The translations under genes and the position numbers were made by a program. A DNA stretch of 64,000 nt from the NCBI GenBank assembly GCA_015832175.1, contig WJXW01000018.1, positions 930,001-994,000 on the forward strand, read 5' to 3'. This DNA comes from Paraphaeosphaeria minitans. Taxonomy: Eukaryota > Ascomycota > Dothideomycetes > Pleosporales > Didymosphaeriaceae. Within the stretch, counting starts at the first letter, position 1, and every line of letters begins with the position of its first letter. Below the pieces are notes generated by a model. That model was not told the DNA's origin. It did no database searches and was given only the letters and a program-made list of their open reading frames with translations. This document shows positions 11,101 through 21,974 of the stretch, in pieces.

Positions 11101-14100
11101 TTGTCCATATGATGTGCTAACCAAGGCCCTGCAACGGGTATCAAGATGACCTGATACTCCTGACCCTCCAAAGCTCCCGGCTCTGAGCGTTCGCCTATCT
11201 CCAAATCGACGAGGTTTCCACGGAGACTGCCATCATCGCTGAACGAGGCCGTCGTATAGCTTGAAAAACGCTTGAACTCACTCTTGGATGCGAGGAGGTC
11301 GAGCACGGCCAGACTGATATCATGAATATCATTGCCTAGCTCCAGGATGCGCACTCTCGGGGTTTTGTGGACGGCTAGATCAAGCATGGCACCGAGTCGT
11401 ATGATGCTATCGTCTTCCAGTGGTGAATCTGCTTCTGCAACGAAGTTATCCATGTGGACCTGCGCGTCCTGTACGTTCATCAAGCCAAGCCCATACAGGT
11501 CTGGTTTCCAGAGAACTCGTAGCATAGGATGGCGCTCTCCAGCCGTGTTCTCTTGTGCACCGGTTGCATAAGGGCTAAGGCGCACTTCGTTGAATTGCAC
11601 CGCTATGCCACCAGCCGAGTTCACAATCTCGCAGCCGATTTCAGCGGAGCCAAAACCAGTAACTCGGGCATGTGCGTTGATCTGGCATGGCCCGTCTGCG
11701 GCTGTGTTCAGCACGATGGATCCGAATCGAGTGGGAACTTTGGCATTTAGGTTTGCTGGAAGGCCCTTTGTCGTCGCCACAATGGCCGTTTGCAACATCG
11801 CGTCGAGCGTTGTTGGGTGGACAGGATAGACGGCCAGCTCGTCGCCATAGGTCGTCCGCAGTTGCAATTTTGCACCGCTAGATAAAGCATCCTTCATGCT
11901 TGGCGTCAAAAACTCTGAAACAGGCTGGAAAGCCGGCCCATAGTTCAAACCACTTCTGAGAAAGCGGTCATACCAAGTGCGTTTTGCCGTTGGCTCAAGG
12001 CAAGCATTTGGAGCTTCGTACTTGGGCTCCATGAACGTGTTGCCCGTTGAAATACATATGCTACCCTTCGCATGCGGTATCGAAGTATCATTGTGGTAAG
12101 TGGAGATGCTGAAATCCCACCAGAGGGATGAGGTCGTCGCGTTTGTAATGGCTGATTTACGAAGCGAGGTGAACATCTCGGTTTTAGCCGCCGCGTCTTC
12201 GGACAAAACAAGTGCCTTCAAAATATGGACATTGGAGAAGCAGAAAGACGGTTTCGCCGACAACGGTACGTCGGCAGCCTGCATGACGGCTTCCATGGCA
12301 GTACAAAGATAGCCAGCGCCAGGAAAGACGATTGTGTCCTCCAGCTTATGATCCTTGAGCCAGGCAATGTCATCCACTCGCAAAAAGTTTCGAAACACAA
12401 GGTCGTCTCCGTTCCCACCGGGGATGAGCGAACCGAGTAACTCATGACGAGGATGCTTGCGCTGGCGATACTCGAGGCTGGCACGGCCTTCGTTCCAGAG
12501 AACTTCATCGTACTTGAACCGGTAGCGTGGAAGATCAGTAACAACGCGGAACGAAGACGCAACCGACTTTTTCAAGCCACGCAGTCCATTGACTATCGTC
12601 CAGTCGATGGCGTAGCCATTGAGCCATAGATTTCCTGCCAACCCTAGTGCGCTGGATAGAGCCTCTCCGTTACGTTTGACGGGTGCAAAATACCGGACCT
12701 GGTCTCCTGATACGGCCAAGTCGGCGAGCGTCTGCTTGACGGGAAGCTCAAGGGAGGAATGAGGACCCAGTTCGACAAATGTGTGGTGTGCGTGCGCGTG
12801 AATTCCTTGAATGGCTTGCTTGAACCGTACTTGGCCGTCAAGGTTACTGCGCCAGTAGCGGCTATTGAAGCCCGACAATTTGTGTTCTGCCGTTACCGAA
12901 GATAGTACCATTACGTCCTGGGTCATCCTATAGGAAGGTACGAGGGTTGGTAGAACTCGGTCCAGGAGGCTTTCGTATTCTTCGCCCAGGGGCAGCATGT
13001 GGTGGGAATGGTATGCCTGTCCACCCGTCTTCAGTTTCCTGGCGAAGGGTCCATCCTTTTGCAGCGTAGCTAAGAGTTTGTCAATGGCCTCGCAATCGCC
13101 AGAGACGGTTACACCGTCAGGCGAGTTGACACAGGCAACTCGGACCTTCTCCTGGAGCCCATTTTCTCTAATTTTATCGTTGGCTGCTGCTTCGGAGAGC
13201 CCGACAGCCATCATCGCTCCTTCCCGAACGCTCTTGGAGACGCAAAAGCCGCGATAGTAAGCTATGACGATGGCTTCAGCTGCCGTAATGTGACCAGCTG
13301 CAAAGGCGGCGGCGATCTCGCCTGAGGAATGTCCGACTGCCGTATCAGGTATCACGTTCCAGGATGCCAGTAGCTGCACCAGCGCTACTTGGATTGCGGT
13401 ACAGCAAGGCTGGGACCGTTGGGGAGTGTGAATCAGATCCGGGTTCTCCGTGTCCAGAATGGCTTCACGTAGCGACCATGTCGGAGCGTGCGGGATTGTT
13501 TTCAACGTCGAGTCCATTTCTGCTATGGCGTTACGGAAGGCTGGAATTTCGAATAGCTCTTTGCACATGCCCGGCCACTGTGACCCTTGCCCAGTGAAGA
13601 CAAAAGCTAAGGGTGGGGGTACACTCTGCGATGGTGCCACCCCTGTCGTCAACATTTGCGAGGTGAATACGTCGTTGAGATTCATTGCCGTCTTTGCAAC
13701 CAAGAAACCACGCGTTCGGAAATTCGTGCGTCGAGACCCGAGCGTGTAGGCCAGGTCTAAAATGTTTGTGTCCCCAAATTCATGCCTAGCAAGATCGCTG
13801 GCACGCGCCTCAAGGGAGGCCATGGTCGCCGCAGAAAGCGGAAGAATGACAGATGACTGTGGGTCGAACAGGCGTTTTGGAGACGGACGAGGGAGATGGG
13901 TACCCTCCTCAAGAATGATATGCGCATTAGCACCGCCGTAGCCAAACGAGTTAATGCCTTAAGCGGTGTCAATATTCACGGCGGATCAGAGGTGCGATTC
14001 CAACATACCAATTCTTCGTATACATTCTTTATCGCCGGGCCACGAAATGAGCTCTGTGGGGATAGAGATGCCATCTTTGAAGGGCTCCAACTTGGGGCTC

Positions 14101-15448
14101 AGCTTCTTTAGGCCGTAGGTAGGGGGAATAAGGCGTTTCTCTAGAGCTAGGGTAGACTTGATGACACCTGCAATACCACTCGCAGCCTCTGAATGGCCAA
14201 TGTTCGATTTTACTGAGCCAATGAAGAGGGGTCTATCCAATGGACGCTGAAAGACACGATTGAGCGCTTCTACCTCAATGGCATCTCCAACCTTGGTGCC
14301 GGTACCGTGGCATTCAACATATGTGATGTCATTTGGACTCAGCGAAGCCTTGTGCATGGCTTTTCGGATTACTGCCTCTTGGCCGTCGGCACTAGGAAGA
14401 CTAATCCCCGCCGTCTTGCCGTTTCTGCAGTGGGTTACTGTTGGTTTGGGGCGCTTGATGAAGACACGAAAAGAACGTACGCGTTGATTGCAGATCCCTT
14501 GATCACACTCCGGATCGCATCTCCATCTCGGAGGGCATCGCTCAATCGCTTTATATAAAGAGCACCAATTCCCTCCGCTCGGCCATAACCATCTGCAGAA
14601 GCATCGAAAGTGTGGCATTCTGACGTAGGGGATAGGACCCCAGCTTTCATGGTACCAATATGCTGTTCGACAGACTGGATGAGGTTGGCGCCCGCGACAA
14701 TGGCAGCATCGCACTCGTGATTCTCAAGTGCAACACATGCTACGTGTAGGCAATATAGCGATGACGAGCAGGCAGTATCTATGACAAGGCTTGGGCCCTT
14801 CAAGTTGAAGACGTGGCTGATGCGGTTGCCTAGAATGGAAGTGCCCATGCCCGTTGAATTATAACGAGTGAGGTAGTCGGCATCGCGGCTCTGCATTACC
14901 AGATAGTCGAAGGTGAAATTTCCGACGTAGCAGCCTGTGTTGGAGCCCGAGGCGACATCAAGTGGTACACCTGCGTTTTCAAGGCATTCAAAGACGACTT
15001 CGAGTAACTTCCGTTGCTGGGGATCCATATAGGTGGCTTCGAGGTTGTTGATGCCGAACATGCTGTTTTCGAACTGGCGTGTATCCTCGTTGAGGAAATA
15101 ACCCCCCTTGGTGATCATGCTTCCAGGCCGATCGCTTCCATTTGGATGATAGAAGCCATCGACGTTGAAGCGCGACTTGGGAACCTCGCATTTGCCAGAT
15201 CTTCCATTGGCAAGGAGATCCCAAAAGTCCCGCGGTGACGACGAATCTCCTGGTAGTCGACACGCTGGCGATTTCATCTCCGTTAGCATACTTGTACCAC
15301 ATTGCCTTATCCACGAGGGACAGTGGGACTCACCAAGACCGCAAATGGCTAGGGGTTCTTTGGACCTGGAGACAGGTGAAGGCGGCATCGAAGCCGACTG
15401 ACTCCAGGAGCCCTCGCTGGGCTCTTCCGATATGATCATTGGAGCCAT
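8157..15448 (-). CDS. Highly reducing type I polyketide synthase (2371 aa, 4 exons)
   Basis: Iterative HR-PKS. Exons on the minus strand are 15448-15334, 15264-14481, 14424-14009 and 13957-8157; introns (69, 56, 51 bp, GT-AG) all fall in the KS region, and the joined frame is a multiple of three. Domains: KS about 33-450 with Cys204 (TACSS), His339 (HGTGT) and His377; AT about 556-870 with Ser649 (GHSSG); DH about 950-1240 with His975 and Asp1157; a degenerate methyltransferase region about 1290-1410, where the SAM loop reads ILELGNDIHD instead of a Gly-rich motif; ER about 1648-1970 (GAGGVG at 1784); KR about 1989-2175 with Tyr2139; ACP with Ser2326 (GMDS). There is no thioesterase or other release domain. 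It is divergent from the SDR at 15898. It likely makes a reduced, unmethylated polyketide; the product is unknown. Confidence 0.95.
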
Positions 15449-15897
15449 TTCTAGAATGTGAAAACCCCAGATGGTTGGAGTTGTTGCCCGGGTGGCACGG
15501 GGTGTAGCGAGGTGAACTGAGTATCCTGAACTTTAAGAAATCTATCCTCGCAAGTCATGCCTGACAAACTGGATGTTTGAACATATGTATCAACGTTTAA
15601 GGCTAGTGCGGAAAAGGGTTATTCGATCGGCGCATGGGTTCCCGCACCTCTCTCGGCAACGGAAATCCCGAGTGAAACTTGACATCGGGCATCTCCTCCC
15701 ATCACCGACTGCAGACCTCGCCATCTTCGGTATTCTGATCCCTTGCCGAGTTAGGGGGAGTACGCTCGGGAAGTGTGGTGCAGGAGGGATAACGTACATT
15801 GTTAATATATTGTTTAGGAGCACCATCCGGACTCGTCGTCGTGGGCCGGCGAAAGGAATGAGCTCTCTCAAACTCTGGCGTCAGGATATTCGTAGTC
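15449..15897. promoter_or_regulatory. Divergent promoter region, PKS / AYR1-like SDR
   Basis: The 449 bp between two divergent start codons should hold the promoters of both genes. An AT-rich run TTAATATATT at 15802-15811 lies 87 bp before the SDR start and could be a TATA element. A Gal4-type CGG-N11-CCG inverted repeat lies in the middle. Co-regulation of the two genes is inferred from this arrangement. Confidence 0.6.
15652..15672. promoter_or_regulatory. Candidate Zn2Cys6 site, CTCGG-N11-CCGAG
   Basis: Inverted CGG triplets with an 11-bp spacer (CGG at 15654-15656, CCG at 15668-15670), extended by one CT/AG step on each side to a 5-bp palindromic arm. CGG-N11-CCG is the spacing bound by Gal4-class dimers. 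AflR itself is known for TCG-N5-CGA type sites, so the link to the regulator at 20108 is only positional. Confidence 0.35.
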
Positions 15898-17012
15898 ATG
15901 GAAGTACGCTCACCTTCTGTTTTGATTACGGGGTAAATATCATCGCAAGGTAGCGGAACAAGGTGCTAACGGAGCGTCATAGATGTGGCAAGGGCGGAAT
16001 CGGCCATGCACTCGCGTTGGAATTCAAAGCGAAGGGGTACACTGTGATAACGACGTTATTGCCCCATGAATCGAGCACACACCTGATCGAATGTGGTATT
16101 CTTACTTTCTCCGCGGACGTGACGAAAGACGAGGATATAGAGGGATTGTGCAAGGAGGTCACTAAGACTACCCACGGCCAACTCGACGTACTTGTGAATA
16201 ATGCAGGGATATGTGAGTGGCTTTGGTCAATGGTATTCAGCGGCGCTAAAAACATCAGGCTACACGATGACGGCTATCGACACGGATGTACGCGAGGTGA
16301 AGAAGATGTTCGATGTGAACGTCTTCGGGCCCATGCGCATGGTGCACCATTTCCACCGGCTACTAGTGGCAGCGCGTGGGAAGATTGTCAACATCGGCAG
16401 TGTGGGCGGTATAGTACCGTACATGTATGGTGCTAGTTACAACGCGACCAAGGCGGCATTGCATCACTGGGGAAATACACTGCGCGTGGAAATGAAACCT
16501 CTGGGGTAAGGAATCATGACGAGGTGACTGGAAGATACTTAATGCGTGGTCCAGGGTCAACGTTGTCAATATCATTTCCGGGGAGGTAAATACCAACATT
16601 TTGAAGCGCGACCAAGGAAGAACACTACCCGCCGGTTCGCTCTACCAACCACTCGAGACAGAGTTTTCTCGTCATGTGGATCGGTCACCAAGTGAGTGCA
16701 ATACCCGATGATGGCAGAGGTCGAAAAGGGAGTAAGCAAAGCGGCGGCTGATAAGCTCTGGCCATAGACACGACCAGCCCGAGTGAATATGCGGCTGCGG
16801 TAGTGCGGGAGATTGGGAAGCGCCAACCGAGGGCGTGGTTCTGGACAGGCGCGACAACGTCGTTTGTGCGATGGGGTGACATGTTCCTGCCGAGGACTTT
16901 TTGGGTACGTCAAACGTTCTGTATGGTGGGATATCAACTTTTACTAACTGAGATGCAGGATTGGCTGTTTACGCGTTGGTTTAACCTTGACAAGCTGCGA
17001 GGTCGGGGCTGA
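15898..17012 (+). CDS. AYR1-like NADPH-dependent short-chain reductase (279 aa, 6 exons)
   Basis: Classical SDR resembling 1-acyldihydroxyacetone-phosphate reductases. Exons are 15898-15932, 15983-16212, 16259-16505, 16555-16691, 16768-16904 and 16959-17012; the introns are 50, 46, 49, 76 and 54 bp with GT-AG ends and branch sites such as CTAAC. The joined frame is 840 nt. The nucleotide-binding loop is TGCGKGGIG near residue 11, NNAG is near 84-87, and the catalytic set is Ser136, Tyr149 and Lys153 (YNATK). The C-terminal part is long and rich in Trp and aromatic residues, as in AYR1-type proteins, which associate with membranes or lipid bodies. It probably reduces a keto group on the polyketide or an intermediate (inference). 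It is convergent with the P450 at 17660. Confidence 0.9.
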
Positions 17013-17659
17013 GAGTGCTCGGCGGCACATGATTCTTGTCCTTCCCACAGATAGTGAGCTACCCCAGGAGATAACTAAGAGGGGCCTGTTCGAAGGATAG
17101 CCGTGGAGAGTGGGCGGAGGTGTTGGGGCCAAGGGCACGCAGGCATAGCAAATTACGCGCAGGTAGAGTTGTTAAGTGTGTAGGTTTGTTTCGGTGTACA
17201 AGATGGCGTCTTACTAGATAGTATCACAAGTGGCTGCCGCTTTGCACGTCAGAGCGGTCGTGAGTCGTTACAGTGGTCTCTGTACCTACGTATATTTGGG
17301 CGTACTATCAAATTGCTAGGCTTTAGATTTTAGAAAAACGTCACCAATCTAGATGCAGCAGAATAAGTAATGATAGCTGAAGTGATATCAGCAGTGAAAT
17401 ATCCTGCGTCGTTTCTCGACCGTGCCACCATACTGGAATAAACACTCGATCTTTTTAATAACCAATTACGGGAAAAGATTAGGCGGGCACAGACATGGGC
17501 TGCCCAAATGCCATGTCTTCATGTGTGTGGCCCGTTCGTTCGAGGTATCCGACGGGCTTGTACGCTTCACACATGCAAGATGTTGTTTTAAGGGCGGATA
17601 GTATGGATTTGGTTAGGTTCCTACAGATCTAAGCCATACTCGTAACAAACATGTTCATT
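17013..17659. other. Intergenic region between convergent SDR and P450 genes
   Basis: 647 bp of mixed composition between two convergent stop codons. I see no coding frame, structured RNA or repeat. It should contain both 3' untranslated regions. Confidence 0.6.
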
Positions 17660-19334
17660 TCATGCCGTCTCCACGTGACGGGGTTCGATGCGCAGCCACA
17701 TGTTCCGATGGACAAACAAACCCAAATTCTGCACTGTCCATTCACTCTTGTCGTCGGCCATGGACGGGCGGAATCGACGGAAGAAGTGTAACAGCAGCTT
17801 GTATGTCTCCATCATGGCAATGTTCTTGCCTAGACAGACACGGGTCCCGTATCCCCAGGTCAGCATGTACCGCTCCATCTCCTGGGCCTGGTCCTCGCCG
17901 TGGAGCCAACGTTCGGGCCGAAACTCTTCAGCATCGTCGCCAAACACGGTGGGGTCACGGTTCACGACGTATGGATTGGCGCCAACTTCGGTGCCTGGGG
18001 GTGCATACTGCCCATTTAACCAGAGGCCTTGGTCACCCACGAGGCGCGAGAGCAAGATGGACGCGGGCGGCTGGCATCGCAGCACCTCGCGGTAGCAGGC
18101 CACGAAGTAGGGCATCCGCTGGATGTCGTCAAAGGTGGCGACAGGCGATGAGAAGCGGCCCCGATGCTCAAAGTCCTGGATCTCAGCGAGCAGGCGAGCG
18201 TGCACACCGGGGCGGGCCAGCACATGCTGAACGAAGCCGCAGATGAAGGCGGCGGTGGTGTCGGATGCCAGCACCATGAGCACGAACGAGTTGGGACCCG
18301 TCTCCTCGAGCTCAATGGCGCTTCCGTCTTCTCGTTTGGCAGCGAGGATGTTTTTGACACCCGTGGCACCCGTGACACCCTCCTCCTTCTCCACCCTGGC
18401 ACGACCGGCACGCTTTTCCTGCACGAGGGAATCGCGAAACTGTTGCAAAGTAAGCCTGGGCACATGCCAAATGGGTCAAAGCTTTCCCGGGGCCCCCCAC
18501 CGGGCGTACACCGCGCATCGAGAACTAGACAGTGGGGAAATCGGGGATCAGGGCATCACGTACCGCCATGAGTCTCTCCGTCGCCTCCTTGTCTCCCAGT
18601 CTGGAAGGGAGTACGAGCTTCCTCAGAAAGGCACTCTTCAGCACGGGTGCGCAGAGCCACGGGAGCGCGTAGACGAGTGCGGCATAAGGGGCCATGGCGT
18701 GGAAGTTCTTGAGCAGGCCGGCCACATCGCAGCCCTCGGCGACGAAGCCCAAGGCTTTCCCCAGTGTCAGGGTGCAGATGGTGTCGTAGGCAAACCACTG
18801 AGACCAGTTGGCGAAGTCGAGCCTGTTGCCCGTGTGTGCGAAGCGCCTGTCCAGCGCCGCCGTCCACTCGAGCACGCATCTGTCAATGTCGCTTTCCAGC
18901 TTGCGGACGTTGGTCTGGAAGAAGGTGCTCGCCACCCGCTTGCGTCTCGTGCTATGCTCCAGCCAGTCTCGCACCTCGAGCGGCGGTGCCAGGTCGCCCA
19001 GAATCGCCTGGGTGAAGATGTCCGTCTTCTCAGCCCGGCGATGGTAGATTTGTGGGAGGAGCCGGGCGTCGCTAACGGCTAGGAGGTTGGGCGCCACCCG
19101 CACAACGGGCCCGTAGCGTGCGTGAGCCGCCACGCCCAACCTGTGCTGTTGCTTGGTCCGTAGGATCCAAAGCTTAGAGAAGTCGGAGGCAACCGACCAC
19201 GTCGGGCCCGGGAAGCGCCTCAGTGGGTGGAAGAAGATGTTGTACACGGCGCGCCCGAGGACGTAGCCTGCCAGTACGATAATGAAGGCACCCGCCGCCC
19301 AGAGCAGCATCCCCCCAGCCGTTGCACTACTCAT
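17660..19334 (-). CDS. Cytochrome P450 monooxygenase 1 (516 aa, 2 exons)
   Basis: Microsomal-type fungal P450. Exons are 19334-18564 and 18439-17660, joined over a 124-bp GT-AG intron (18440-18563). An in-frame upstream ATG at 19436 would add 34 residues; I prefer 19334 because it puts a normal membrane anchor (about residues 8-28) right at the N-terminus, followed by FFHPLRRFPGP. Motifs: I-helix ASDTTA (about 315-320), ExxR Glu375/Arg378, FRPERW, and the heme loop WGYGTRVCLG with Cys459. The usual Phe of the heme loop is Trp here. It looks related to the pisatin-demethylase / benzoate-hydroxylase type of fungal P450s. It probably oxidises the polyketide at the ER membrane. It is paralogous to the P450 at 28617. 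Confidence 0.93.
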
Positions 19335-19918
19335 CCAGTGCTTGTGCAGTCTACTAGGAAGAGTGAGAGGAACAAGAAAAACAGGGAGAATGTCGTAATG
19401 AGGAGCAAAGTGCAGAGAAAGGAGCTGTGCTTGCATCGTCCCCTAGCTAACTTATCATTGCCCACTGTCCCCTTCTTCACCACCCGCATGTCGGGGACAG
19501 AAGGCCGCACCAATTGCCTCTCGGCCATTGTATTTTCGTCGCCCCACCTGCCCTCCTGTCAAGCTTTCTACATACAGTAGGTACCCGACGGGAACAGGCA
19601 TTGTTGCGTTGCCGATATCCCACACTGGATGCTTTAGGGGGAAAGCTTCGCCAGGGTCCAAATGTCTAGATCTTCCTTATCACTGCCGTTTTAAACCCGT
19701 CATGAGTACCCCCTCGGACGTCCAGTCTGCACCTTATCTCCGTACTCGGCTAAGGTATGGTCCATTCGCTACCCTTACAGGCGCCAAATTATGACATTAT
19801 TGCTGTAGGCCTCTCACTCTTATAATATCCTATTCAAACACTCCCCATCGACTACCCCATCGACTTGCGTACCAGGTACACTACCCTGCCTAGCGCATAA
19901 TCTGTAGGCCGAGTCACT
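19335..19918. promoter_or_regulatory. Upstream region of P450 1
   Basis: About 580 bp between the P450 start and the inverted-duplication arm. It contains CT-rich stretches and should hold the P450 promoter on the minus strand. No specific site stands out and no gene is supported. Confidence 0.4.
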
Positions 19919-20085
19919 CATCGCACAAAGGCGAGGGCACCTTTCTGGCGGACAACGATAGTGCCTATCACTGTGTGATAGTAAATAGTAATGCCGTGGC
20001 CAACATTATCTATAGCACTAATGCCAAGCCCGTTGACATGAATGACGATAAGGATTTAGTTTATGCGAGGGATAAGTTAGATACT
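19919..20085 (+). pseudogene. Truncated cupin fragment (last ~165 bp of exon 1)
   Basis: Plus-strand copy of the 3' part of exon 1 of the cupin gene at 21975-22620, with the intron and second exon missing. Similarity stops within four bases of the place where exon 1 ends in the intact gene. It faces the regulator gene tail to tail. It has no start and no cupin fold, so it is not functional. Confidence 0.75.
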
Positions 20086-20233
20086 ATAAGAAGCTCTGTT
20101 CTATTGCCTATCCAGTGAGCCTACTCTTAACTAACTGGGCCCATTGCTCTAACCACATATGTATGCATTCACAGGCCATCAGGTGCGCTGGATTGCTTTT
20201 GCCCTGGTCTTGAACAAGCCGCAATTGCTTGAT
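19919..20233. repeat. Inverted duplication, arm 1 (regulator 3' end plus cupin stub)
   Basis: Reverse-complement match to 21563-21716 joined to 22325-22488. The differences are almost all transitions, in both directions, which fits RIP acting on both copies. Arm 2 carries about 608 bp (21717-22324) between its two parts that arm 1 lacks, including the cupin intron and second exon. Confidence 0.8.
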
Positions 20234-21223
20234 TGAGTCACTCAACGGCCTCAACAGTTGCTCCAACTGTTGGAAGTTGAGTAATAACAGGTACTGCTTT
20301 ATCTGAGATTCCTCCTGCTTTTCGATTGGGAGCTTTCCCCAGGTTAACTTTGGGCTCCCACTCGCAACCGAATCGATTCTGCTATCTGATGACGTTGGCC
20401 CTGAGGGTGAACGTGCTCTCGCCGTCATTTCGAACCCTTGAATAATACGGGCTATGAGCAGAAGATTGGTCAGAAGGGCTAGGTCTCCAGTCGCACAGGT
20501 GCAGTATATGCAATCCCGGGAAGTCTGAATGGCTCGTTTGATGACGGAGAGCTGGACATCAGCCCCGTTTCCACTCCGATGGGATAGTACCAACGTGGAC
20601 ATGAGCTCGGTGGTAGCGCGGGAGACGCAATGGCACCCGTTGTGTTCAGAAGTCAACTCCAAGGGCTCGACAGGAGCCTCGGAATCGTGTAACAGGTCGT
20701 CTGGCAGAGGGTTGTCGAGTTGGCCGAGGAAGGCATCAGGAGACAGGAGACAGTTCTCTAAACCATGGTGACCATGTTGGTAGATAAGGCTGGAGAGATT
20801 GAAATTGGGTGAAGTAAAGTCGTCGGGGAAGTCCATTACGTTTTGGTCCGGACAAGATTGTGCCTGGGCGCCGGAGGCGGTTGCCGTTACTTCTGTGTCC
20901 TGGCGAGGCGAAGCCGAGATAGATATGAGACTGTCTCGCGGCGATGATATTTGGGTGGGTTCTTCCGTCACGGTCGGCATCGCCGTATGTTCTGGTAAAA
21001 GGGATGCATCGACTGTGAGTGAAGAGCACCGAGCTCCCACGCGAGGGGCGGACTTGTGAGTGCGGCGGGACAAGCCGTAGACGCAGACGATCTGTTGTTT
21101 TTGGCACCGCGTGCATGATGGTTTCGTTTGACTGCAGCGCACTTTGCTCTCATTACACGCATCACAGGAGGCGCGTAGCTTGGCCGCTTTCCCGCCTGAT
21201 AGCTGGACCGCTATATCCGCCAT
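20108..21223 (-). CDS. AflR-like Zn2Cys6 transcription factor (371 aa)
   Basis: Single-exon regulator. The N-terminal binuclear zinc cluster has Cys20, 23, 30, 37, 40 and 47 (C-x2-C-x6-C-x6-C-x2-C-x6-C), followed by a basic linker (RRTHK). The rest matches the shape of AflR-type regulators: a Ser/Thr/Pro-rich middle, a Cys-containing stretch (CHC, CIYCTC) near 196-240 and a Leu/Gln-rich helical C-terminus ending [11 protein letters not shown]. It probably activates the PKS and tailoring genes in the nucleus. The last ~130 bp are duplicated in inverted orientation at 21563-21690. The stop is TAG at 20108-20110. Confidence 0.9.
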   Translation of the reverse strand: MADIAVQLSGGKAAKLRASCDACNESKVRCSQTKPSCTRCQKQQIVCVYGLSRRTHKSAPRVGARCSSLTVDASLLPEHTAMPTVTEEPTQISSPRDSLISISASPRQDTEVTATASGAQAQSCPDQNVMDFPDDFTSPNFNLSSLIYQHGHHGLENCLLSPDAFLGQLDNPLPDDLLHDSEAPVEPLELTSEHNGCHCVSRATTELMSTLVLSHRSGNGADVQLSVIKRAIQTSRDCIYCTCATGDLALLTNLLLIARIIQGFEMTARARSPSGPTSSDSRIDSVASGSPKLTWGKLPIEKQEESQIKQYLLLLNFQQLEQLLRPLSDSIKQLRLVQDQGKSNPAHLMACECIHMWLEQWAQLVKSRLTG

Positions 21224-21334
21224 TTTTCCTTGCGGAGGTGCGCTTGAGAGGTAGGATAATAGGACTCGCAGAGATTCTTCAAGACCTGGTCCAGTGACTG
21301 TTACTTGATTTTGTTGCGGGGAGAGGTGGGGGTA

Positions 21335-21342
21335 GTATATAA
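21335..21342 (-). promoter_or_regulatory. Possible TATA element of the regulator gene
   Basis: TTATATAC on the minus strand, about 112 bp upstream of the start codon, in a region otherwise of balanced composition. It is weak evidence alone. Confidence 0.3.
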
Positions 21343-21562
21343 TCCAAGAGCAAGTTGTACACTGATCAAGGATTCTTGAATCTGTCCTACTGACGCGACG
21401 CTATGGTAAGGTGCATTCGCATCTTTTCCCGGTCCTGTCAAGCTACAGGGCATTGGCACGTCGATTTATATCCCTGTTAGCATTGCATCTGCCAACAGGG
21501 GCACACTTTAATGATAAATATCTTATGTAAGGAACACAACGAATTCTTGCGTCCCCTGTAGG

Positions 21563-21716
21563 ATCAAGCAATTGCGGCTTGTTCAAGACTAGGGCAAAAG
21601 CAATCTGGCGCACTTAATAGCCTGTGAATACATGCACATGTGGTTAGAGCAACAGGCTGAGTTAGTTAAGAGTAGGCTCACTGGATAGACAACAAAACAG
21701 AGCTTCCTATAGCATC
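21563..21716 (+). pseudogene. Truncated regulator fragment (last ~40 codons plus 3' flank)
   Basis: Plus-strand copy of the 3' end of the regulator gene (20108-20233) and its downstream flank. It keeps the TAG stop but only about 40 codons, with several transitions. It faces the intact cupin gene tail to tail, mirroring the arrangement at 19919-20110. This is part 1 of arm 2 of the inverted duplication. Confidence 0.75.
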
Positions 21717-21974
21717 TACTAACAAGAGTGGGCTTATATGACCAAAGTTTTCCCTTTTCTAATTCGTCACCCCTGTCCTAGACCAGCATACTCCCCCGCT
21801 AAGTCACCTAAGTCCTCACTAAGCACTTTGCCCCCAACTATAAGCGGCTTCACGTCTAATAGGATGAAAAGCATGCGCCCACTTCGCTGTTCATCACAAT
21901 TGCGCCATTTATGTATAGCACCCCGGTTTACGCCTACGTTTAGTTAGCGCTTATCTACTAGGCCGGCATTTTAT

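Noticed and set aside
12320..12360. DH motif H-K-L-E-D-T-I-V-F-P with Asp instead of Gly, as a sign of an inactive DH
   Set aside because: That position varies among fungal HR-PKS, and the catalytic His975 and Asp1157 are both present.
8162..13823. Many plus-strand ORFs of 60-170 aa across the PKS
   Set aside because: They are antisense shadows of the long PKS exon, caused by its GC-rich codon use.
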